NCBI GenBank assembly: GCA_001661515.1
Contig: LUVW01000036.1
Coordinates: 31,024 to 50,610 of the forward strand
Source: Capniomyces stellatus
Lineage: Eukaryota; Kickxellomycota; Harpellomycetes; Harpellales; Legeriomycetaceae
DNA length: 19,587 bases
Direction of reading: 5' to 3'
Position numbers and translations under genes: made by a program
Notes under the pieces: model-generated
Database searches by the model: none
Told to the model about the DNA's origin: nothing
What the model saw: the letters and a program-made list of their open reading frames with translations, nothing else
Shown: piece by piece, positions 7,546 through 16,794 of the stretch
Numbering within the stretch: the first letter of the stretch is position 1
Layout of the letters: every line of letters begins with the position of its first letter

Positions 7546-10374
7546 ATGAACAAGTTGGAAATAAAAGGAGACGGAATAGACAAACAGCAAACCACAAGAA
7601 ATAGAGAAAACAGCGACTTTAAATATAATAGCTATAATAGCGATAGGGCAGGAACAAAAAAGGAGCCAGTATATAGATTTGGAAGCTTTGAGCCGATATA
7701 TTCTTCAGACACAGACTCGGAAACCGAGACAGAGACAGGGACAAGCAACAGAGTAGGATTTGCAGGAGATAGTAAGCAAGACAGAGAGTTTGGTTTACTG
7801 ATTAAGGAGGGACTGATACTTGAGTTAATAGGAAGAGTATTTGGGCAACTGTTTGGACTGGTGAGTATAGTCAGAAAAGAGACAGATAAAGGCGATAGAA
7901 GCAAGGGTAAGCGAAGAAAAGCGCAGGACAAGCAAGAGGAAAAGTGGGTGGTAGTGACATTATTTAAGCTAGTAGTGTCAGCGATAACACTAGGGATAGT
8001 AACAGCGAGCAGAATAGCACAAGGGCTTGTGGGGGCAATATTTGGGAATATAAACGCAAACCTGGGACTAGAGAAGGCAGAGATATTGGAAAGAGAGAAA
8101 AGAAAGATGGGAAACAAAGGAGGAAACAGATTTGAGAGTTTGGATGGGATAGTGGTGGTTACAGTGTTGGTGGGGGCGCTGACTTTTTTGTTCAGAAAGA
8201 TTCTGTTTAAGATGGAAACGACAAGTGAGATACCGGGAATGAGCAGCGACAAGATGAAGCTGAAGGCGGTAAGTGTGGGGGGTGGAGGGGTAACGGGTGG
8301 AACGGGGGGAGGAGCGAAAAAGGTGATAAGCGAAGATGAGGATGTATCGGTGCTGCTGGGGAAGAGTGGCAAGAATGTTGGGGTGGTTTACGGGTCGCAG
8401 ACAGGGACGGCAGAGGACTTGGCAAAGAGGATAGTTAGGGAGGGAGAGTTGGAGTATGGACTTGAGCCAATGATGGTGGACCCCGAGATGTTTTCGATAG
8501 AAACACTGTCAAAGTTGAAGAAGGACACAATATTAGTGTTCATGCTGTCAACAACAGGAGAGGGCGAGGCATGCGACAACCTGAGTGGGTGGTATGAGAA
8601 GCTGATTGGAGCAGAGGACCCGCAAAACGAGGACTTTGAAATGATAGATCCAATTGAGTTTGTGCAGAGAGAAGATGACGATGATTTCGACGAGAGTTTG
8701 CCGCTAGCAAACCTGCGATTTGCAACTTTTGGGCTGGGAAACACAACGTACGAGAACTACAACTCGTGTGCAAAGCAAGTGTCGAAGCGGCTGATTAGTT
8801 TGGGAGCAAATATGATTGGGCAGATTGGGCTCGGAGATGACGACAACGACTTGGAGGCAGACTTTGACGAGTGGAGGGCCAAGACCTTACCGCTTCTCAG
8901 TGCGGCGCTGGGCGCAGATCCGTCAGTCAAGAGGGAGTACTCGTCGATGTACACGGTCAAGGAGCAAGGAGAGGCGCTGGAAGGAAGCGGGGAGGAGCAG
9001 GTTTACGACAGCAAGCATGTGTTCGAAGCAGATGTGGTGAGAGCGGTGGACTTGGCGAAGAAGGACCGAGTTAGAAAGTTTGTGCACTTGGAACTCGATC
9101 TGACAGGATCCGGGTTGACGTATACGACTGGAGACCACGTGGGGGTGATGCCCGCAAACAGCGAGGAGTCGGTGGCAAGGATGCTGGGATTGCTGGGGCT
9201 GAACGACAGAACCCAGATATCCGTGTACCTGAAAACCGACCAATCAAAACCGTCTACCCTGTTCCCGCAGCCAATGACAACCTACGGAAACGCCCTGCGG
9301 TACTACATGGACATTTCCGAGCCAATTCCAAGAGACTCGATCAAGCTGGTCCTGCTTCCCCAGGCACAATCAAAGGGCGCTGTCGAGTACCTGACCAAGC
9401 TGGTTGAAGACAAGAGCTTCTACACCAGCGCTGTGTCCAGCGTCTACTTGTCGCCAGTCGAACTGCTCGAGTCCATCGTCGAGATCGAAAGGCAGCACTC
9501 AAGCGAGTACAAGGTTCCCTTCACCTTTGACCTGATCCTTGACCTGCTCCCCAAACTCTCCCCCAGATTCTACTCCATTTCCTCATCTAGCCTCGAGACC
9601 CCCAACACCGTCAGCATAACCGCGTCTGTCCTGGTGTACAAAAACTCTGACAACATAGAACGTTTTGGCGTTTCAACCAACTACTTCAACGTCATTAAAA
9701 CAGTTATTGAAGACGAAAACCTCGCCGCCCCCGTGCCCAACCTCTCCCACGCCCTCAAGACAAACATCTCTGACCTCGACCCAAACAACATCCCTGCCTT
9801 CAACAACCTGCTAAGAACAAGCCAAACCTCCACCAACATCAAGGTCCCCATCCACATCAGACACTCCCTCTTCAAGCTGCCCAAGAACTCCAAGACTCCC
9901 ATCATCATGATTGGCCCTGGAACCGGAATCGCCCCCTTCAGAGGTTTTATCAGAGAACGTCACCATCAATCAACAATCGATCCTACCTCCGTTGGTTCAA
10001 CCGTCCTCTTCTTTGGAAACAGAAACTCTACCCAAGACTTCCTCTACGAATCCGAAATCCCCCAACTCATCCAGGCCATTGCTTCCAACTCCAACAACGA
10101 CTCCAAGCTCATCACCGCCTTTTCAAGAGACCAGTCCTCCAAGGTCTATGTCCAACACAAAATGGTTGAACACAAAGAGCTGATTTTCAGACTGCTCGAC
10201 TCTGAAGGCGCTTATTTCTACATTTGCGGCGATGGCAAGTTTATGGCCAAGGATGTTAGCTCTGCCCTTTTGGAAATTGCCGTTGACCAAGGTCATATGG
10301 ATCCTGTCAGTGCCCAACATTGGCTACATAGACTGAGGGAGTCTGGTCGCTACTCTGAAGATGTCTGGGGTTAA
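7546..10374 (+). CDS. CPR: NADPH-cytochrome P450 reductase with extended N-terminus
   Basis: Diflavin reductase that passes electrons from NADPH through FAD and FMN to microsomal P450s, anchored on the cytosolic face of the ER. The frame has 942 codons; fungal family members usually have about 680-730. The FMN domain carries SQTGTAE (284-290), STTGEGE (335-341), LGNTTYENYN (397-406) and the acidic LGDDDNDLEADFDEW (429-443). The FAD domain carries RFYSISSS (674-681) and GVSTNYF (708-714). The NADPH domain carries IGPGTGIAPFRGF (789-801), FFGNRN and YICGDGKF (892-899). It ends in EDVWG with the stacking Trp941. The catalytic residues Ser677, Cys894 and Asp939 are all present. The usual anchor helix is at about 202-222, preceded by about 190 extra residues with two further hydrophobic stretches (about 83-109 and 134-167). 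Met188 (codon at 8107) is an alternative start giving 755 residues. No intron is needed. Third-codon choice switches from purine to C midway. Confidence 0.95.
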   Translation: MNKLEIKGDGIDKQQTTRNRENSDFKYNSYNSDRAGTKKEPVYRFGSFEPIYSSDTDSETETETGTSNRVGFAGDSKQDREFGLLIKEGLILELIGRVFGQLFGLVSIVRKETDKGDRSKGKRRKAQDKQEEKWVVVTLFKLVVSAITLGIVTASRIAQGLVGAIFGNINANLGLEKAEILEREKRKMGNKGGNRFESLDGIVVVTVLVGALTFLFRKILFKMETTSEIPGMSSDKMKLKAVSVGGGGVTGGTGGGAKKVISEDEDVSVLLGKSGKNVGVVYGSQTGTAEDLAKRIVREGELEYGLEPMMVDPEMFSIETLSKLKKDTILVFMLSTTGEGEACDNLSGWYEKLIGAEDPQNEDFEMIDPIEFVQREDDDDFDESLPLANLRFATFGLGNTTYENYNSCAKQVSKRLISLGANMIGQIGLGDDDNDLEADFDEWRAKTLPLLSAALGADPSVKREYSSMYTVKEQGEALEGSGEEQVYDSKHVFEADVVRAVDLAKKDRVRKFVHLELDLTGSGLTYTTGDHVGVMPANSEESVARMLGLLGLNDRTQISVYLKTDQSKPSTLFPQPMTTYGNALRYYMDISEPIPRDSIKLVLLPQAQSKGAVEYLTKLVEDKSFYTSAVSSVYLSPVELLESIVEIERQHSSEYKVPFTFDLILDLLPKLSPRFYSISSSSLETPNTVSITASVLVYKNSDNIERFGVSTNYFNVIKTVIEDENLAAPVPNLSHALKTNISDLDPNNIPAFNNLLRTSQTSTNIKVPIHIRHSLFKLPKNSKTPIIMIGPGTGIAPFRGFIRERHHQSTIDPTSVGSTVLFFGNRNSTQDFLYESEIPQLIQAIASNSNNDSKLITAFSRDQSSKVYVQHKMVEHKELIFRLLDSEGAYFYICGDGKFMAKDVSSALLEIAVDQGHMDPVSAQHWLHRLRESGRYSEDVWG

Positions 10375-10519
10375 ATATCTTTTATTTTATTTTTCTTCCC
10401 CCTCTTTCTATCTATCTTTTTATTTAACTTTTTATTTTTCCATTTCTCCATCTACTTAACCCATTATTTATCTTTAATACAATTTATCCTTTATAATATC
10501 TCCTCTTTTTTTTAATTCA

Positions 10520-10876
10520 TCAATTCCTTTCTTTTATTTTGTTTTGCTTTCGGGTTTGAGTACTTCCACTCCACTCCACTCCACTCGGATATAGTGTATC
10601 TCCAGAACTTTTGGTCTTATACACCATCTTCGACAACAACTTCTCAATAATCCACACTGAATCTGTGACCAGTTGTGCTATGTTCATCAGCCTGGCTCGT
10701 GGCGTTTAGTCACCACTAAAAATTTCTTTTACTTACTTGGGTAGAGCTGGTGTCACCTTCAACAAGAAATCGCCCACGTTTGGTGTTGCTTTTTTACGTG
10801 TGGCTCTTGCCTGAACCATGCCTTCTGCAACTCTTGGTAAACCCACTAGTTCAAATCCAAGCCATTGTTGATGCAT
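10520..10876 (-). CDS. Predicted two-exon protein of 103 residues, unrecognised
   Basis: I do not recognise this protein. Exon one is 10876-10737 (ATG, 46 codons plus two bases) and exon two is 10691-10520. They are joined across a 45-bp intron with a perfect GTAAGT donor, a branch-like GACTAAAC and a CCAG acceptor, and the reading frame is kept across the join. The first exon begins MHQQWLGFELVGLPRVAEG and contains ATPNVGDFLLKV. The second begins LMNIAQLVTDSVWIIEKLL and ends in a basic tail. Base composition is richer in G and C than the surrounding intergenic DNA, and the helices look amphipathic. The frame stays open upstream of the ATG to about 10939, so the true start may be further up. 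The gene is convergent with the P450 reductase and divergent from the nucleoside diphosphate kinase. Confidence 0.45.
10566..10585. repeat. CCACT pentanucleotide x4
   Basis: Four exact CCACT units. On the minus strand they fall in the C-terminal part of the predicted 103-residue protein, encoding Ser/Gly/Val/Glu/Trp residues. Confidence 0.9.
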
Positions 10877-11481
10877 TCTATTTGTAATTCTCCATGCTTT
10901 TGTTGTTTTTTTTTGGCTTTTGTGGCTTTTATCAATTATGCCTTATTAATTCCGATAATCCTTTTGCTTTAGTTTCTCTTGATCATCTTTAATATCAATC
11001 TCATTGCAAATCATTTTTGCATTTATCTACATTAATCATAAAAAAAAATTAATCAAGTAAAAATAAAATAAAACCCCTCTCCCTTCTCGATTCGCTGCCA
11101 TTGTTTTATCTGAACTTTAATTTTCTCAATTTTTTTCTATTTTCTAGGACTTGTCATTTAGCTCATTCGTTATTCGATTAAATTTGTCTTGAAAATATAA
11201 AGCAAAACACCTTACTATTCCGCTTTTTGAGCTGCACACACAATCAATATCGTCCAATATAATTCATCTGCAACAACAATGTCATTTTAACTGAACAAAA
11301 AAAAATTTTTTGTTGCAGGTTTTTATTACTAGCTTTTATTTTGGTTTATTTTACAGCTACATTGTCCCAAATTAAATATTGCTCACCCTACTTGATGTTG
11401 ATGTTCTTTCTCTTTTATTTTCCGCTCCAAGAAAAATAAATCAGTTTTAATCTTTGCAAATTAGTTTTTAGATTCTCAAAA
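10877..11481. other. Bidirectional intergenic region before the kinase gene
   Basis: It separates the start of the predicted minus-strand gene from the ATG of the kinase. It holds a perfect palindrome at 11294-11314 and pyrimidine-rich sequence leading to the kinase start. No clear TATA box is seen; the nearest is an AAATATT-like stretch near 11375. The minus strand has coding-like fragments (for example after the CAG at about 11268) that I could not join into an upstream exon. Confidence 0.5.
11294..11314. repeat. AT-rich perfect inverted repeat
   Basis: AACAAAAAA and its exact reverse complement TTTTTTGTT flank three A bases. It could form a hairpin or cruciform, or mark an open promoter region upstream of the kinase gene. 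Confidence 0.7.
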
Positions 11482-12262
11482 ATGGCTTCAGAACGCACTT
11501 ACATTATGGTCAAGCCAGATGGTGTTGAACGTGGATTGTAATTACCTTTTCTTTGCTATATATATTCATTTGCATTTTCATCTTGTTTATTCTACTATTT
11601 ACAATCTGCACTTATACATTGTCGACCCCTCCCACCTTTATCCAAACGATACCTAAATTTCTAACGCTTTTGTTTATGTTTTCTTTTCTTTTCTCTTAGG
11701 GTTGGTGAAATCATCAAACGTTTCGAAACCAAAGGTTTCAAAATGGAGGCCCTCCAAATGATCCAAGTAAGTTGCTTTAATTAAACCAAACCCCCCCGCA
11801 CTGTTTACTGTTTTACCTGATCACTTCTAGAACATTCTTGATAGCTTTACCTTGTTTTTTTTTGGCTATCCTTGTTTTATCTTTTACATTAAACTGTACT
11901 AATACACTTTTATCTCTAATTTTACCTAGCCAACCAAGTCCCATTTGGAATCTCACTACGAAGACCTTGCCAAGAAGCCATTCTTCCCAGGACTTATCAA
12001 CTACATGTTGAGCGCCCCTGTTGTAGGTATGGTCTGGTCCGGCAAGAACGCCGTTGTCACTGGCCGCAAAATGCTCGGTGCCACCAACCCAGCTGACTCC
12101 TTGCCAGGAACCATCAGAGGTGATCTCTGCATTGATGTTGGAAAGAACTTGTGCCACGGTTCCGACTCTGTTGAATCCGCTGAACGTGAAATCAACTTGT
12201 GGTTCCCTAACCACGCCGTCAACTGGTCCCGTAAATACGACTCTTTCATTTACGAAAAATAA
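11482..12262 (+). CDS. NDK1: Nucleoside diphosphate kinase
   Basis: It transfers the gamma phosphate from ATP to other nucleoside diphosphates through a phosphohistidine, keeping nucleotide triphosphate pools balanced; it is normally a cytosolic hexamer. Exons are 11482-11537, 11700-11766 and 11930-12262. The introns are 162 bp (phase 2, GTAATT...TTAG) and 163 bp (phase 0, GTAAGT...CTAG). The spliced product has 151 residues, the usual family length. It starts [20 protein letters not shown], which contains the conserved KPDGV-RGLVG block. It also has the [13 protein letters not shown] nucleotide-binding segment and the active-site [13 protein letters not shown] with catalytic His117. It ends YEK, close to the family's usual ending. 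It is convergent with GNA1, with 264 bp between the stop codons. Confidence 0.97.
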
Positions 12263-12320
12263 ACATTTTTTTTCATTACAGGCCAGTAAAGTTGAATAAC
12301 TTGATTGTGTTTATTTTGCC

Positions 12321-12326
12321 AATAAA
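12321..12326 (+). terminator. Polyadenylation signal of the kinase gene
   Basis: AATAAA 59 bp after the stop codon of the nucleoside diphosphate kinase. Confidence 0.55.
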
Positions 12327-12342
12327 AATGTTTTCAAGTAAT

Positions 12343-12352
12343 TTTATTTATT
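12343..12352 (-). terminator. Possible polyadenylation signal of GNA1
   Basis: AATAAATAAA on the minus strand, about 175 bp beyond the GNA1 stop. With the kinase signal at 12321 on the other strand, the two 3' ends would overlap or nearly touch. Confidence 0.35.
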
Positions 12353-12526
12353 CGCTTTTCATTGCTATTCGGATTGAATATTCATCTCAAGTTTGGCTTA
12401 AGCTAGCTTTAAAAGGTGGCGGGCAAGTAAATATAATGATAGAAATAAAATCTTAGTAAATGTGACACTCGATGTTGAAATACAACCCTATTTTTTTTCT
12501 TCTAAATACAATCACACCTGTTTGTA

Positions 12527-13048
12527 CTACATCTTCTGTGTGCCATTAAGATACAAGGTCATCTGGTTATCTTTTTTGCTCAACCCACACTTTTCATAAA
12601 ACGGAATGTTGTCATTGTTGCAGTTCAGCGATACCTTGTAACATTGCAGCTTGATGGCAATGTTCTTTAGGTTGTTTACAACAACAGCGCCCAGCTTCTT
12701 CCCTTGGAATTTTTTGTGAACTGCAATGTCCTCGATATGTGCAACCAGCCCGCAGGTTCTGGCAAACTTGTACTCGAGCAAAATCGACCCTGTCGCAACA
12801 ATCTTCTCAGTCCCTACCTCCACAATCACTATTGTATAGTAGCACCCAGTCTTCTTCATCATCAGAAATCTATCAATGTACATTTGCTCGCTCACATTCC
12901 CAATCACTGTCAGCGACTCCAAACATTCCATATATCCGTTCTGGTAGTCGTTTATGCTTAATGGCCGGATCTTGTATCCCGCTGGAACCATTGATACCAG
13001 CTCACTCTTCAACACCTCCTCGTCAAACAACAGATCTTTTGAATGCAT
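12527..13048 (-). CDS. GNA1: Glucosamine-6-phosphate N-acetyltransferase
   Basis: It acetylates glucosamine-6-phosphate with acetyl-CoA, a step in UDP-GlcNAc synthesis that feeds chitin, N-glycans and GPI anchors; it is cytosolic or loosely ER-associated. A single exon of 173 residues. I chose the ATG at 13048 because the longer frame begins only with a GTG at 13060 and has a TAA just upstream. The GNAT fold is clear: MKKTGCYYTIVIVE (strands around the substrate site), HIEDIAVHKKFQGKKLG (about residues 104-120, with the QGKKLG acetyl-CoA pyrophosphate loop), and NNDNIPFYEKCGL (about 144-156), where the Tyr of FYEK is the family's conserved C-terminal-half Tyr. The order and spacing match GNA1 rather than general GNAT proteins. 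It is encoded opposite the kinase gene, tail to tail. Confidence 0.93.
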   Translation of the reverse strand: MHSKDLLFDEEVLKSELVSMVPAGYKIRPLSINDYQNGYMECLESLTVIGNVSEQMYIDRFLMMKKTGCYYTIVIVEVGTEKIVATGSILLEYKFARTCGLVAHIEDIAVHKKFQGKKLGAVVVNNLKNIAIKLQCYKVSLNCNNDNIPFYEKCGLSKKDNQMTLYLNGTQKM

Positions 13049-15988
13049 TTTTTTCTTCACTTTTTAGCCTTATGAAAAGTATTCTCTCTTTTTTTTTTCT
13101 TTTGTTACTCTTATTCTAATGTATTATTACCCTATACTTTAATATCTGCCTCTCTGCACCTACTCACTGTGTTTCGTTTCTGTTCAGTTGGAGAAAAAAA
13201 AATGTAAAGTGTAGACTGCCACTGCTGATACGTACTATTATCACTCTGTCTGGTGGGCTGGTATATCCTTCTCCCAGTACAAACTTTTTTTTCCTATTCC
13301 TACGGGCTCAGTTATCTATCAGAGTTTTGCCCCACTTTTTACTCACGCTTTTTTCAGACCCTTGCTGGTGGTTTTTTTTTTTGCGTTGATTTAAGAACAA
13401 GGCTTGAAGCAGTAGTCAGATGTATTCGGCAGGAATATGATGGTTCTTAGCTTTGGCTGCTGCTGTACAGTACTTTTACACTTTTTTTATATCTTTGTCT
13501 TTTTAATATCAATAATAAATCAAGTCTAGCGAGCAATAATTATAAGGTGAGAAGAAAAAAAAAAAAGACTAAATTGATACTCGTCGCTCTATTTATCGAT
13601 ATACTTTTTATTAAACGTGGCGTTTAAATTTAATTTGCTATTATTTTTATTAATCCCAACTTTTTTTTTTTACTTTAGTAAGTTAGAAGCTGTTTCTATT
13701 GCTTTGTTTCAGTTATAATGTGCAGCGTCTTTTTTTTCGATTAGCAAATGTAAAATGTTCTTGCAACTTTGCTCACTTGGGCTCATCGATAGGCAGAACA
13801 CAGAGCTTGGTAGATTATTGTTTTTTCATATGCAACATCGCAATTAGGCTATATACGTAATAAGCATGCATCCGTTTAATCATTGTTGCTCAACTTTTTT
13901 GGCCCTCTTTCTATAATTAGCTGTTACGTCTAAAACACATTCAACATTTCGTACTGGATGTTCTGTGCGTAATCTCCCCCCCCCCCTTTTTTTGTATAAA
14001 ACCATTGTTGTACTTCCCATTCACTCATAATTCACTAATGGAAAATACTTTAATAATGCCCATTTCTTTTCTTGCTTTTCATTTTCGTTTTCACATTTTG
14101 AATCTGGATTATTTTTGTAAGTGAATCAACTTGGCTTACTTAACCCCCCTCCCTTATGGACTTTAATGACCAAAACAATCAAGTATAGCAAAGTCAGCCT
14201 GGCTCAATTACAGCAAATGTTTAAAAAAGAACCTATCGTAGCACAGTGTCATTTCCACTAATTGGCAAAAAAAAATCATGTTTTTTTCTCATTCTTTTTT
14301 CTTTAAATTTGCACCTGTGGGTTTTACACCATTTTAAACGTAATATCCCGCTATAGCTCAATGATGACACGATGTACTTTATGCACTTTTTATAATTACT
14401 ATTCCTCGCTCTTTCTTGCCTGTCCTTTTATTTATGTTTATATCTGCATTTCTCTGACTATAAATATTTAAAAAAAAATAGATTCACATTTAGTCGTTTC
14501 CTGTATTACTCTATTTCACTCGCTTGACTTCTTTTTAATACAAATTTGCAATTAAAGAGCTGTAATTATTTTGAATTTATAAATTCGAGGTTAATTAATT
14601 TGCCGCGCTTTACTTTGTTACACAATTTTTCGCTATAATAATAAATGTGGTTGATTTTTACAAGCCAAAGTTCTTTCTGTAATAAGCTCGGAAACTGCAG
14701 CACGACACTCTTGATTTTCTTTTAATTGAATTCGATTCCTAAGGTCTTTTGACTTGCTTTGCTTTCATCACGTGCTTTCATTTTCATTACTATTCTCCTT
14801 AATGAATCATTGCTATTTTTTCTCTCCTCAACCACTTGTACTGAAAACCACATTCTATCTCTGCGCCTATCTTATTACTTGGTGTTCTTTATTATTATTA
14901 TTCTCGTTATTAGTGTTCTTTTTTTAATTAATTGAAAAAGTCAAAATTTTCTTTAGTGAATAGTTCCACTAGGCTCTTTTTTTTGATAGTTGCTTTGAAA
15001 ACAATGTTGCAAAAAAAAAGGCACTCTTTATTTGGCAAAAAAAACCAACCCGATTGTACTAGCTTTCCCCCAAATAGTCTGTTTAGCTAGCCTAATAACG
15101 CACTACTGTTTCCCAGGAGTTTTTTTCAGTAAATTCACAAAAAAACGGCCAACTAGACTATTCAAAACATTCTTCCATTTGGTACGTATTTTCCAAATAG
15201 TGCAACCATTTTTTAAGTCTCCTCAGCCGCGTCTATTTTCTTGTCCCAAAATCCATTCTATTTATCATACTGTATTTTGATTATCGTGCATAATTACACA
15301 TTTACATGCTCGCTTGTCATACATGAGCGCTCCAATACGTCGTTGCTACCAGTACAAGCCTATTTGTCTGACCGAACTTTTCTCTGCTTTTAATTTTACA
15401 AGTTATAAACTACACTCACCACATCCTCACCGCCTTGATATTTAGATGACACTTGTCTTTGGAAGTTCAGCAAAATTACACGTAAATTGTTTCACCTGTC
15501 TAGTACTATATTTTTACTGTCGATCTCTAGAGCTAGACAAAACAAAGTATATGGTTTGAACCTGATTCTGTGCTATGCTATAGCCGTATCATTAACGAGT
15601 AACTTTGTAACTTTGTGTTTATGTTTATAACCGATGGATAAAGGGGAATGTAGATATGCTGCTATTTGTCTAATTTACCATTGTGTTTCAAAAACCCCAT
15701 TCTAAACAAAAACAAAAAAAAAAACTCACATTCTTTAATCATCAAACTCTGCCACATTCTACAGCATGCGTTATTATTTTATATTGAAGTACTCAGTAGT
15801 GACCATATTCTCCTTTAAAACGCACAGAGCCAATTAACAATGAATAATCATAGGTGATTAGGAGAAGTCAAACGGCTAGAAACGACCTGCTTTTATGTGT
15901 TTGTTGGGTTGCATCCGTTGTTTATCTATGTACTGTTTTTTGCAGTCAACTTGCTCTTTCTTAACTACTGGGTTTGGCTATAGACGTT
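13049..15988. other. Long gene-poor, pyrimidine-rich region
   Basis: Almost 3 kb in which the plus strand is strongly T/C-rich, with many T runs, an 11-base C run (13976-13986) and no frame with a recognisable domain. The longest frames (13253-13450 and 15032-15280, plus) begin at non-ATG codons and look like noise. The GNA1 promoter must lie at the left end, but no clear TATA box is visible. A 40-codon ATG frame at 15323 and a 43-codon open stretch on the minus strand at about 14750-14630 are the only other open segments noted. Confidence 0.5.
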
Positions 15989-16109
15989 TCACTCGCTTTG
16001 CAACTATCCTTATTATTTCATGGTTAGGGCGGGTGAAATGTTTTTAATCTAATAGAAAGGACTTCTTCACTCGCTTTTTCATACATTGATATCACAACAT
16101 CACTCGCTT
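15989..16109 (+). promoter_or_regulatory. Cluster of three TCACTCGCTT motifs
   Basis: Exact ten-base copies at 15989-15998, 16067-16076 and 16100-16109, all in the same orientation, with a fourth at 14516-14525. The cluster lies 120-240 bp upstream of a TATAAATAG box, where fungal activator sites are usually found. It may serve the predicted small gene at 16437. Confidence 0.4.
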
Positions 16110-16229
16110 TTTTAGATATCTTAAACCCGGGATCTTGACCTAATTATGGTACCATCCTCCACATCCCATTGCTATCTTCGCTCCTTTGATGATTCGAGTC
16201 TGAAATGTTAATTTTCATATTCGATTTGA

Positions 16230-16238
16230 TATAAATAG
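16230..16238 (+). promoter_or_regulatory. Consensus TATA box
   Basis: TATAAATAG, about 200 bp upstream of the ATG at 16437. It is the best TATA match in the right half of the window. Confidence 0.5.
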
Positions 16239-16436
16239 CGAGTTAACTGAGCCCTTAATGAGGGTAGGTCTAGTGCGTGTGAGAAAAGTTTGTGCTCTTT
16301 AAACTTAAGCAAACAGTCGTCAAGATAATTTTTCCGGCTGACCATAAAAACGAGAAGGGAGCGAAATACAGCAATATGACGAAAATTGTTAGGCAACACA
16401 TATTGCTAGTAATTAATCCTAGTACTACCCGTAGAC

Positions 16437-16645
16437 ATGGGCAAAACAGTTGTTAGGTGAGTAGGAAATCGTCAGTGAATAGGAAGTCGTAAGTGAATGG
16501 AAATCTGGGAGGTATTGTAACACAACCACTCTGCAGTCAGAAAAAGTTGAGCAAGACTTACCGCCCCCGAGGGGGTGGAGGGGGGGGGGGTTCAACCAAC
16601 TCTACTGCTGATATATTTGGAGACGTCAAGTACCAGGCCTTGTGA
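16437..16645 (+). CDS. Tentative two-exon small protein (42 residues) with poly-glycine run
   Basis: I do not recognise this protein. Exon one is 16437-16456 (MGKTVV plus two bases) with an AG|GTGAGT donor. The intron is 80 bp and ends CTCTGCAG. Exon two is 16537-16645. The phase-2 join makes Ser7 and opens a frame reading QKKLSKTYRPR, seven glycines, then STNSTADIFGDVKYQAL and a stop. Support comes from the strong splice sites, the kept frame, a TATA box upstream and AATAAA 144 bp downstream. Against it: the product is very short, an upstream ATG at about 16375 starts an overlapping 26-codon frame, and an 11-base G run makes the frame sensitive to a single base error. A further exon beyond the stop cannot be excluded; a good AAG|GTATGC donor sits at about 16660. 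Confidence 0.35.
16462..16497. repeat. 18-bp imperfect tandem duplication
   Basis: Two adjacent 18-bp units (16462-16479 and 16480-16497) differ at two positions. They lie inside the predicted intron of the small gene and carry donor-like GTCAGT/GTAAGT sequences. Confidence 0.85.
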
Positions 16646-16788
16646 AGCAAAGCCGCCAAGGTATGCGGTCGATAGCTCGGCAAAAGTTTTGGACTAAGAA
16701 ATGACGCATATTTCAATAGACCCCATGTACTTGGTCTATGATGATAGTATTAGGCTTGAAGTTCTTAGTGTATAAATTAATTAGTTAA

Positions 16789-16794
16789 AATAAA
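16789..16794 (+). terminator. Polyadenylation signal candidate
   Basis: AATAAA followed shortly by an A-rich stretch, 144 bp past the stop of the predicted small gene. Confidence 0.35.

Noticed and set aside
7632..8372. Minus-strand 246-codon frame within the P450 reductase gene
   Set aside because: Serine/proline-rich antisense shadow caused by the purine-rich coding strand; the plus-strand frame has all reductase motifs.
14630..14755. 43-codon open stretch on the minus strand, coiled-coil-like
   Set aside because: There is no acceptor with a pyrimidine tract and no partner exon; purine-rich strands give such stretches by chance.
15545..15575. B-box-like GGTTCAAACC on the minus strand
   Set aside because: The flanking bases do not pair as a T stem and no A box lies at the right distance.
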